The translations under genes were made by a program, and so were the position numbers. From contig NC_133932.1 of NCBI RefSeq assembly GCF_031877795.1, forward strand, positions 26,476,180-26,540,179: 64,000 nt of DNA, read 5' to 3'. Positions 1-10,800 of this stretch are shown here, in pieces. Source of the stretch: Strix aluco (taxonomy: Eukaryota; Chordata; Aves; Strigiformes; Strigidae). The notes beneath the pieces were generated by a model. It worked only from the letters and a program-made list of their open reading frames with translations. It was not told where the DNA came from and ran no database searches. The first letter of the stretch is position 1. Each line of letters opens with the position of its first letter.

Positions 1-2035
1 GGTCTCTTCAAAGGCTTTTCCATTTTGAATGCAGCAAGAAGACGATGCAGTATGTCTACTCGTATAAAAATTGACTCAGCTTAACCAGTGACCTTTTATT
101 ACTTTTTTGCATCAATTTATTCAATTAGTCACCCTACTCCAAGTAAAGTTCACTACGGCAGCTCTTGTTATTCCTTTGCACTCCCTCTTCATCTCAAATC
201 TTTGACACTTTGTCCAACTACTATTATAAAAGCACAGCCCTACTGATATTACATATTACTCAGAACAAGTAATGACATAGTGTCAGTTTGGCTCTTTCCC
301 CTCCCTACTTTTTAATATAGATTATTGTTACAACAAAAAGCTTAGTGCACCAAGCAACCACCAGTTAGTCAGCCTCAGCATGCACTCAGTATACAGTACG
401 CATTCATATACAAGTTAAAGCACGGAGAACTCAATGCCACTAGAAACAAATCAGTAATAGCCCTAGTGAAACACCTACCATGCTTATCCAAGAGCCAGTC
501 ACCTGATGTTAGCGGGAAATCTTACATATGTACCTTTACATATACCTAATGCCACTAGTTGTGAATAAATTGCTAACACTTGTTCTTTTACACATGAATG
601 GGAAAAGGAAGGAAATTTTAAGTTCCCCCTTGAACTGAAAACCAAGCCCAGCTCACATGTAAGTAAAGTACAGTGCCACCCATGTTGATATAAAAACCCA
701 TGAAACAGTTTTAAAGCCCTCTGAAATCAGTCTCAGGAAAAGACTCACTTACTAAATCAACTCCCAGAGAGTATGTGGAATCAATCAGGATGTTGAACTA
801 GTGCCTGTTGGACTCACCTCTGTCATTATGACAAGGGGACTTTGTTCACCAACAGTGGCACTTACACCACTTAGAAATGAATAAATCTTAACTACTGTTA
901 CTGTTTACACTGTAGTTTCTACTGACATCCCACTAACAGGTAAATCCTTCAACATGACTCTGAGTTTCAGGTACAGTCACAGATGTGAGACCCTCAAAGT
1001 TCAGCTACTGCCCATCCCACTTCACCGCATATTGTTCTGTCCACTGCTTTTCTCACACTGCTATACTTCTTCTCGCACTGAAATTCAGAGTTAACTGTTC
1101 CAAAAGTGCCTTAGGCAAACCAGTGGAGGAAGACAGCACTGCCTCTTCAGGACTTTGACTGTCGCCCACAGTGCTCAGGACCCTCGGAGTAGTACCTCCT
1201 GAACAAACCCTGATGCTTTTGGGGGAGCCCACAGTCTGCCAGCTATTAAAAACCCCACAAAACTGGCCAAGTATGCAAGTTTAAAAAAATACATAAAAAC
1301 TTCATTTTTTTACAGTCTAAGATTACTATGATTAACAGGTAACTGAATGGCACTTTTACAATTCAGTTTACCCCCAAAAGCCTCAGCTAAAAACATTACA
1401 GCATGGTTTTCAAGATTAAGATCAAATTCTTACTCAAAACTTGATATCCTCAACTGCAGTCACATGTATTTCCCCTTCTAAGCTTCTCTCTACCCCCAAG
1501 GATTTCGTAATCCCTTTCTCATAACAATTCTCATTTCTCTTACGAATCAAGCCAGTTCCCCAGAAAAATTCCTCTCTAACCGCTAGTTTAATAGCCCTGC
1601 TCCCTATCAGGGAAGATGAAATCACACCTTGCAATTCAACATGTTTAACTGAATAAAAGCTGTCTAGAAATGACAAAAGGAAAAACCCTGACTGGCTGGA
1701 AGAAATGTAAGACTCATTATGTATTCTACACTGAGGCTTGTAATTCCTGTAAATTGCTAATCCCTTTCTAAATAGACTTGACAAGACACTAAGTAAGGAT
1801 CCATTAGAAAATAATGGGCACTGAGGCAAAGCACACCATATACACTTGAGAAAGAAAAATTCTTTAATATTTTTCACATTGCTGTCATCAGGATGACTTC
1901 TGAAAATGTGATGCTTTCTAAAATAACACTTGAAAAATACATACGGAATGTTAAATGTGTGTATGTGCTTGAAACCTGTTTGCAGCAACCATGCAACAGC
2001 AGGTTATAACGCAAGTGCAACTTTGGTATTAAATA
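1..2035. other. AT-rich flanking DNA, no gene recognised
   Basis: I see no exon chain, domain or recognisable repeat in this stretch. The longest open frame (1434-1988, minus strand) encodes a 184-residue Phe/Ser-rich sequence without a recognisable motif, and its composition looks like chance coding in AT-rich DNA. The segment could be 3' UTR or distal flank of the next gene to the left, which in human is LIPI, but nothing in the sequence shows this. Confidence 0.5.
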
Positions 2036-2039
2036 CAGC

Positions 2040-3650
2040 TGTATTGACCTGAAGAATGAACAGTTGGCTCACACTGGGATTTGGACTGGTGTAGAACAGG
2101 GTGATCCAATGTCTCCAATTTTATTTAACTTATCTGTGGACCCCCTGCTGCGTAACTTCGAGGAGGAAGGATGTGGGTTCCAACATTGCTCAAAAAATAT
2201 AACAACTACGGCTTTTGCAGATGACTTGGTACTGCTAAGCAGATCATGGGAAGGAATGCAGACAAATACTGGAATTTTGGAGGTCTGTTGTAACCTAACT
2301 GGTGTCAAGACACAAGGGGGAGAAGCACCATGGCTTTTACATCAAACCTATGGAAAATTCATATATGATCAATGACTGTCCTTCATGGACGATTAACAGC
2401 ACTCCCCTCAATATGATTGAACATGGTAGCTCTGAAAAGTACCTGAGCCTAGGTATTGACCCATGGACTGGAATATTGACACCACAACTACTGGAAAAAG
2501 TGAAGGGGTGGTTACAACGGATTGGGAAGGCTTCACTGAAGCCATTTCAGAAAGCTGACATCTTGAAAGGATATACTGTTCCACAATTGACTGACTTAGC
2601 AGACCGGGCCAATGTAAAATCTACGTACCTGGAAACCCTTAATTTGAGTTGCTGTCAAGGAACAGTTGCACCTAGGGGGATGTACCTGTGATGCCATCCT
2701 ACATTCCAGCTCTCGGGACGGAGGCCTGGGTATTACCAGTGTCTCAGGATTGATCCCTAGCTTACAGGCTCAAAGACTATACAGAACTGCGCAGTCTTCA
2801 GAAGAGACAATAGGAATGGTCGTTAGGCAAGAAGGTATTGAGACAGAATATCAAAGATTATAGTTTGCAGCAAGAGGAGGTAATGACAAAATTCCATCTA
2901 TTTGGGACCCTAGAGCAGTCATGGTGATTTTGGAGGAAGCAGGCGGTGAGGAACCTTTCTCGGAATGGGAGGTACCCGCTCCAAGAGTCATCTTTTCGAG
3001 GCCCTGTAACTGGCGAAAACAGGAATTTGTGACTTGGACCAAGTTATTATCCCAGAGCCATAGAACTTCCAACTTTGAGAAGGATAAAATCAGTAACAAC
3101 TGGATTGAATATTATAGAGGGATTCCCCACAGAAAGCTCATCACGACGTTACAGCTAAGAGCTGTTTACCCCACAAGAGAATTTTTGGCAAGGGGCAGAC
3201 AAGAGACTCAGATTAAATCTTGTCAGCATTGTCAGACCTGCTTGCATATTACTGGGTACAAGACACTAGGATTAAGAAACATAAGCAACTATGTGAAACG
3301 TTGGTGGACGAAGCCAAAAACAAAGACTGGGTAGCATTCCAGGATCCACTGCTGAAAGATGAACAAAATGAGTTACACAAACCAGACCCGGTATTCGTTA
3401 AACTATTTCAAGATCTTAATGAATTAATGAATTGTAACTGTATGAACTAATGAATTGTAAATAAACTGATTATTTCTTTCTGTCTATCTAAGGGGAGAGC
3501 CCCCAGGGATGCCAAAAGGGCGAGTGAGACACAACAGGGTATGGATAGTATGTAGGGATGACAAGGAACGCGGAGGCATGATGCATCATCTATCCTGCTA
3601 AAAGACACTAATCACCAGTCTTCAGTGAGGTGGACGGGCCACCTTCACTT
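2040..3650 (+). mobile_element. Degenerate 5'-truncated R2-like non-LTR retrotransposon
   Basis: Successive frames on the plus strand give pieces of one protein in the order expected for an R2-clade retrotransposon. First comes a reverse transcriptase core with VEQGDPMSPILFN and then AFADDLVLLS (the FADD catalytic box, about 2210-2240). Next is the thumb region with EKYLSLGIDPWTG and LKPFQKADILKGYT, then RDGGLGIT and IPSLQAQRL. It ends with a Cys/His region (KSCQHC) and an endonuclease-like segment with DWVAFQDPLL and KPDPVFVK. The N-terminal zinc-finger/Myb part and most of the RT palm are missing, as in 5'-truncated copies. There is no poly(A) tail; about 3450-3650 may be the element's 3' UTR. 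Family assignment rests on motif memory, and the outer borders are approximate. Confidence 0.72.
2064..3450 (+). pseudogene. R2-like reverse transcriptase/endonuclease remnant
   Basis: The coding remnant is broken. It shifts frame near 2310 (after LTGVKTQG), again near 2660-2680, has an in-frame TAG at about 2861, and shifts once more near 3240-3270 inside the Cys/His region. Surviving segments are 2064-2320 (RT motif with FADD), 2302-2691 (thumb), 2666-2863 (linker), about 2864-3260 (restriction-like endonuclease approach, with IPHRKLITTLQLRA and ARGRQE) and 3220-3450 (RIKKHKQLCETL and KPDPVFVK). The last segment stops where the catalytic core of the endonuclease should continue, so it is truncated there as well. 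No activity is expected. It lies about 130 bp upstream of the RBM11 CpG island, with no sign of a role in that gene. Confidence 0.7.
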
Positions 3651-3779
3651 AACCCAGAAAAGGAACATGGATAATTTTATATATGTTCGATAAATAGCAA
3701 TCATATTCCAGTTCTTAAATCTTGAGAAAGGTGCGACATCCAACACTTCACACACGTATTTTATTAGCAACTACCGCGA

Positions 3780-4850
3780 CGCGTTATCATGCTGGTGACC
3801 GAAACACTTGAGGGTCTTGAAGGTTTCTGCAGCGCGTCACCGGGCCCTGCCCAGCGGCTGCCGCAGCCTCCCGCCGCGCAAGGCCCGGCCGAGGGGCACC
3901 CCGACAGCTCTGCCCCGGGAGGTTCCGCCGCCTCCCGCCAGCTCTCCCCCGCTCGCCGGCCGTTCCACACGGACGCGAGGCATCCACGCACCCAGGGGCA
4001 CACACGCTTCTTCCCGAGGTCAGGTCTCTGGGCAACACGCTTCCACGGGTAGGCCCGAGGGGGAAAGCTTTCCTCCGGTCCTCGGGGGGAAGCCCGCGAA
4101 AGAAAAAAAAAATGAAGCGTCTTAAAACGTGGAAGTTCCCCACAGAACAACGGCACGAGCGGGCGCCTGTCCCGCCGGGTACCCACTCACCGCACGGGCA
4201 GCGCCTCCCAAACACGCTGCGAAACGAAACGCGGGTCTTGCCGCCAGCGGGACCCGCAACCGCCGCGCCGCGCCGAGCCGAGCCGCATTCCGCTCTCCCC
4301 CGACCCCTCACGGCACGGCACGGCACGGCACGGCGCTTTACGGCAGCGGGGGCGCTTCCCCACCCCCTCCCGCGGTGGGACCCGGCGGCGGCGGTGGCGG
4401 TGCCGCCATGTCGCCGCCGGGGCGGTCCGAGGAGGCGGACCGGACGCTGTTCGTGGGGAACCTGGAGAGCCGCGTGCGGGAGGAGATCCTCTACGAGCTC
4501 TTCCTGCAGGTGGCGGGCGGGCCCCGGGGGCGGGGCGGGGCCGCGGGGCGGAGGCCTCGGCGGGCCCCAGCCGGGCGCGGCGGCCGCTGCCTTCTCCGCG
4601 GGCCCGGGCCGGGGCGAGGCGCTGCGAGCGGCCGGAAGGCGCAAAGGCGCCGCCGGCGGGGCCCGGGGCGGGGTGCGGCGGCCCGGGCCTGCCGCCTGCT
4701 GGCCGGGGCGTAGGGCGGGCCACGGGGGCCTTTTCCGTCCTGCGGCCGCGGCCCCGTGACCCGCGGCGCGGTCGGGAGCGGTCCCTGTCCCGCCCGTCTC
4801 CCCTTCCTCGGCTTTGTCTCCTCCCTCCCGGTGCCGCAGATGGGCCCAAG
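3780..4850. promoter_or_regulatory. CpG island at the RBM11 promoter and exon 1
   Basis: A sharp switch from AT-rich sequence to a G+C- and CpG-dense block spans the RBM11 start codon (4408) and the beginning of intron 1. It contains GC-box-like GGGCGG motifs, a short CGGCA pentamer run at about 4310-4333, and no TATA box near the start codon. This fits a TATA-less, broadly expressed promoter. Long open frames on both strands here are a by-product of low stop-codon density. Whether the island also fires to the left cannot be judged from sequence. Confidence 0.8.
4408..4509 (+). CDS. RBM11: RBM11 coding exon 1
   Basis: Encodes residues 1-34, ending ILYELFLQ just before a CAG|GTGGCG donor (phase 0). 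It contains RNP2 of the RRM (LFVGNL). The 5' UTR border is not defined by sequence alone. Confidence 0.92.
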
Positions 4851-7800
4851 TTCGTGAGGAAGTTAAATAATTTGCAGATGCTTTCAAAATCCCCGAAAAA
4901 TATTTTTTACACTTTTTTTTAATATATCCTGAGCAATACGTTTTTGATCAATAATTTGGTTAAGAAAAATTAGTGAAAACCTGAAGATGTGTTGGGCGAC
5001 GTTGAAACTTAACAGAGTGTGGGAGGCAATAGACATGATCTGCAGGTGGGGCTCCATTGCCAGACATTTCCACCTATAAATGACCTTTATCTCGAAATGG
5101 GTCATGTTTTAATGCTTGGGAAGGTATTAAAAATTCCATCAGTGGGATTCTCAGGGAGGTGGTGGGAAAACACTGAGTAGCTGGACCTGTTTCAAACCTG
5201 AGCTTAATTCTCTTTCTTTGGAAATAAGGTATGCCGAGGAGGAAAGAAAACAGCAAAGAAAGAAAATGTGAAGACACTGACTTGGCTTCAGTTTTGATCT
5301 CACATTGACAGCATCTCTGGCTAAGCTAGGTTTAACCTGAAAGTAGTAAGGAAAAGAGGGGGGAGGCTATGGAGAGGAGGGAGCATTCTATCACTAATGT
5401 AAGCATCAAATTTCAAGATGGTTGACAACAGGTGCTGATAATGGACTTTTGCTGGATTTGTTTATGGTGTGTTTGTTCTGTGGTTTTGTCTTTTTTTCCT
5501 CCTGGCGTGATTCAGTCGGCCTCTGTCAAGCTAAATGGTCCCAGTCTCTGGACGGTTTAGCTGACAGCATGGTGATAAAGTGCTTCTACCGATCCACTAA
5601 TTCTCCCCAGTCTCAGAATGAACCTTGTTTCATTCTGGAGAGTTTGCAAAATTAAAGAGTGCAAAAAAAAGAGGTGCACAGAATCATCTGTTCTCTTGCT
5701 GTTTCATTTGCTAATCAGAACTATTTCTACTCACCAGTTTTATTCCACTGATTAATCTGATATTTGTCTTGTTAACTAGGCAAGACATAAGCATGCTACC
5801 CCATTTGCACTGAAAGGCCTTTTTGTTTGGTATATTCTAGCCCTTTGGGTTTTTAGCTGTTCCCATCTCTTCCTAACTTTCAGTTTTTAACTTTTGCCTA
5901 AAATTAGCTAAGAAACAGTTGTTTCTGCTTTTTTTCCTCTTTATTTTCTATGCAGTATTCCTACCTGTTTCCAATACTAAGCAGCAGTTGGCTGTTTAAC
6001 TGTAAATATTAAGTTAAGAAAGCTTATCTTACCAGGGGACATGAGTAATACCATCCAAATTCAGGTACAAAAGTGATAAAAATAAGCAGACACTCTCAGA
6101 ATGCAGTTTTGCATGACCCTTCTGCGTAATTTGCAGCAGTCATCCAACTGCTGACTTTTATCTGGGTTTTTAGGTCATCCCAATAATACTTACTTACATT
6201 TTTCCTTATCTTCATCTCGTTCTCACTCAGGTTTCTCTTTCTCTTACTGCAACAGCGTCTGCTTCTTACTGCAGTATTGTCCTTTCTTGGAAAGCATACA
6301 GTTCAATATTCCTGCTATGGCATAGTCCTAAAGATGCACTCCTAACCTGTAGCTTTTCCCCCATCAAATTACAAGCAAGTTCCTATTATTACTTCTAAAC
6401 TATTAATATTTTTATTTGTGAACAGGAAGACTACATATTTAAAAGACTGCTCTTCAAAGGACTTGAGTTTGTTGCTTCTAGTTCTTGAAGAACCAGATCC
6501 TTCTCATTAGACAAATAATAATCAGAAGACTCAGTATATGTAATTTTTTTAAAAACCACAGTGTAGTGCAGAACAACAACAAAAATGCCTTAAGGAGCCA
6601 AGTCAAGCAGAAATAAACATGTTCAAGATCTCACTGAAATCCCTTCTCTAAAAACAAAAAACCGGCAAAAACCAAACCAAACCCCAAACAACTACCCGCA
6701 GCAAACTTCAAGATACTTGGAAAGACGAGATCAACATTTTGAAGATTCTCTGTACAGGACAACATAGGTAGTATCTATTGCTGTGTAGCCTGATCTCCCT
6801 TCGCATCAATAATAAAAAATGGTACATTCTTTTTGATCCTTTGTGTTTGTCTATATGACTTCCCTACCTTTTACCAGGGTTGGGGGGGTGTGTGTGTTTC
6901 ATTTTTCAGCAAAAGCATCTTATTTAATTGAGGATTAGTTTATATACAGCTGGCAAAAGCATACAGCAATCAGACATTATTATCACAGGTGACAGTCCTC
7001 AATATGTTCAGTCTGACAACATGAAGGGTATAATAAGGGAGATGGCTCCACATCATCACTAAATGCTCACAGCAGACAAATTGCAGATTTACTGTTTGAC
7101 AGTAATTGTTGAAAATGCAGAATAATCAAGTAGATTACTTTCTATGGCTTATTTTCTTCATCTGAGCATATGCTGTGTGTTTATTTTGAATGTATAACTG
7201 TTTATGCAGTTTAATTGCTGTGAAGCTGTTACAAGTTAACTTGGGTTTACGTGAAGCTGGTGATGACTTCTGAGCAACTTTTACTGAAAAGTACATATTG
7301 CATCAGTAGTAGTAGTGGCAGCCAGTTCTACCAATGAGTGATATTTTTTGAGTCAGAACAATGAATTTTCCATCTACTAGAGTAATTTAGACATTCAGTA
7401 ATTTTCTTTTTACTGATGGATTTTTTTGTAACTTATGTTCACTTCATTGCTCATCTGGTTTATTACATCCTCCTAAAGTTTTGTTGCATCCTTAACACTC
7501 CTGAGCTATGGCAGAAGACTGTTGTTGGCCACTTCTTTTCACTCTGCTAAATCAGCTGTACAGACAGAGTTTGTTTTGATGAGAAACTGTTAATGTGGTG
7601 ACTAATACACGGATTCTGTCTTGTGTAGAGAAAATTCATCATCTGATATCTATTACGAAAATGGCAGTTTCATTTCTTTGAAAAGAGACCCTTCTCTTTG
7701 AAAATGGAGCCAGTATTCATAGAATATCACTGCTTTAATTTGGTTCTATAAGTACTATACAAGGATTAAAATGGTTCACGTAGGCTGAGATAGAACTTTT

Positions 7801-10800
7801 CAGTGAAGATATTTGAGCCAAAGGGTGTGGTTTGGTGTTTTGTTTTGTTGGTGGAGTTTGGGGGTTTTTTGGGGGGGGGGGGGGCAGAAACACAGTATGT
7901 TATCTTGAGGTGATAGGACCTCTGATGAGGTCTCTTGATTCCTTGCCACACGGTTCTGATGAGGGTTAGGCAGTACAGAAAATTGTTTTGTGGTGGTTCT
8001 AGAAGCGCTACTCTCTATTCACATTTGCTTTCCCACAGTGTTGATGCTGCCCATTTTAGGAATTTCAGCAAGAGTAAAATAGAAGCATATGAGTGTAGTA
8101 GGTCACTTTTACATAGCTGATCTTATCAGTTCACTTAGTTATGTTAGCTGTGAAAAAAACCTCTGTTATAATTGTATTAGCAGCTGTACATGCATAAGAT
8201 AACTTTTGCTATGGAGTCAGTAACTGTCTTCCACCTTGCAGCAGCTATTGTATTTTTAAAATAATAAAAAAATCTGTATTAAGGATTAAACATCACCCAT
8301 GGACTGATGCTTGGTTCCCTTTTAATGTTTGTAGAGCTGATTTTTGTTTGTAGAAGGCTTAGAATTTGAGCTTGGGGAATGTGGAGAGACATTTTCAAAA
8401 TTAAGTAGAGATTCTTATACTGAGAAACTTACACTGTTTCTGACTATGGCAAAATATACATCATTATGAAATACTCAAAGCAGAATGAAGTGTCAATCTC
8501 TGTTAATATCTGTGAGAAAATAATACAAATTTCTTTCAGGCTGGACCATTAACCAAAGTGACGGTTTGTAAGGACAAGGAAGGAAAACCTAAGTCTTTTG
8601 GATTTGTCTGCTTTAAGCATAAAGAATCAGTGCCTTATGCAATAGCTTTGCTGAATGGAATCCGTTTGTATGGAAGACCAATTAAAGTGCAGTATCGGTT
8701 TGGTACGTTTAATAGTCTTAATGGTTAAGTCTTTGTAAATGTTTGTTTTTTTTTTCCAATGACTGTTTCTGAATCCTACAGTCTTTTACAAAGATGGCGA
8801 TTTATAGTTGGAACAAATTACAGTCCATTTTCTTTAGGAAACAAAAATTTCTTGTGGCTTTTGCATAGGGAAGGATTCAGTCTTTGTATTTTTTGTTTAC
8901 TAAGAGAATACAGTAGGTTGGATCAGAACAGCGTAACTTGCAAGCCAGCTCAGACCACACTGTGGAAAACATAGCAACGCAGGTTTTCATGCCAGATTAC
9001 ATTTAGGAATCAGGGTGTGACTTTAACTTGCAGTCTGGCAGGAAAAGTTGATTCAGTAAGTGCCCCAACTATCAAGCTGTTTGATAGTTTTTATACTAAA
9101 GCCACAGTTATCAGAGCTGTTGTTTTAAGTGGAAGGGATTGTAGTTCGAAGAATATAGTCAAGTCAGAGTGACATCATTTTATGTTTATGAAAACAAACC
9201 ACCTAGGAAGATAATGGTCAGGCAGCATTTGCAACCCAAACATTAAGGACTCGTGTTCCCACTATGCACTGTGACACTCCTTATTTCAAAGGCTGTACAG
9301 AGCAGTTGCTGGGCTTAAGCAGAATGGCTGAGGTTCTTAAAATCAGAAGCATCTCCCGTGTCTGTAACTGAATGGGAATTATTCTGTTCTTGATTACTCC
9401 AGCAGCCCTGATTTATGCTTCTGTAAGTGAATAAATGATAAATGAATGTTTTCAAGCGGTAAAATTATGCTATAGATTATCTGCCATAAAATAGCACCTT
9501 ACTTTTATATACTGCCTTAGATATACTAGCACACTACGGGTGACACAGAACACTTTTGTGTTTTTTAACTTAATTGAACAGTTGTAACTGAATAGTCATT
9601 ATGCTTTTGTCTTATTTACAGGGAGTTCTCACTCATCAGAACTAAACAGCCCTACACATGGTTTTGAGAACTATATTGACTTATATTCACCTTCATATAG
9701 GTAACAAAGATCACTTGTGAATGAACTGTATGATTATCATTTTTAAAAAATCTTAAGAAAATTAGTTCATGTGGTAGAGCAATCTTTAGGCTTTTCATTA
9801 AAACAGCTGTTGCATGCTTTAATTGCATCCCTAGTGATGACTTGTAATGGACTGTAGTTAATTTTAATGTTTGTTTAGCTTGCCAGAGGTTCAGTTAGCT
9901 TGAATTTTCTATTCTTTAGTTGTTTCTGCAAGATAAAGGACTATGAGAAAATACTGAAATACGGTGTTTATACTAACAATGTTTGCAGTTGTTAGGGAGA
10001 AAAAATCTGACAATGGAGATAAGCTTTTGAAACCCCACTAAGTTTATATCTGTATTTTTTGTGTGTATATGTACAAGCAGTGTCATGCGCATATGAATGC
10101 ATAGGTATAAACCTGTTATAATGGAAATTGGGACACCCCAGATCCAGTAGTTTTCAATGTTTCAACATTTTTTATTTACAAATGTGACAGTACTCTCTGT
10201 GGAACCTAACCTCCCATGGTGGAATCCAGAACTCTTTTGCATCAGCACTTAAGTACATGTGAGGACTACTCTAATGGAGCCTTTGGGTGTATTTTCCTTG
10301 TTCTATCAGGTTTTTGATGGAAGTCCACTTGTTAATTCTTGGATCTTCTCATTATAGCCCAAGAGTTAAGTCTCAGCACTCTGTTAAACAGTATGTGGTG
10401 GATGTCTAGTCTCTGTACTTTTGCTTGTTTTTCTTAGGTATCAAGAGCCTTATGGAAATCCTCCATTTCCTGTTATTTCTTTTCCAATGAACAATAGTTT
10501 ACCTCATGAATACTCAGGCTTTCAAAAAATGGTGAGTTTGTGTTAAAAGTTAAAAATTTGGGAGCTTTTTTATGAAGTTGAATGTATTCTGCATTTCTGC
10601 AAACATCAGTGCTTATGTCTCAAAATGTGGTTTAGGCTGCTAACTTTGACGGTTTAGGTCTGTTTATTTTAGCACTTAAGGGTACTATAAGAACAGGGGA
10701 TCTACAAAACCAAACTATTTTCTTACTGCAGGATTGTCTTAAAGGTATATAGCTTAGGGAGGCCAAAAATGTAAAAGTCTGCAGACAGAACTCTCTCCTG

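Noticed and set aside
1434-1988. 184-residue minus-strand frame
   Set aside because: No motif, low-complexity hydrophobic composition and no splice support; likely chance.
3787-4887. 366-residue minus-strand frame across the RBM11 CpG island
   Set aside because: Pro/Ala/Arg/Gly-rich translation of CpG-dense DNA, no domain, overlaps the real exon 1. Open by composition.
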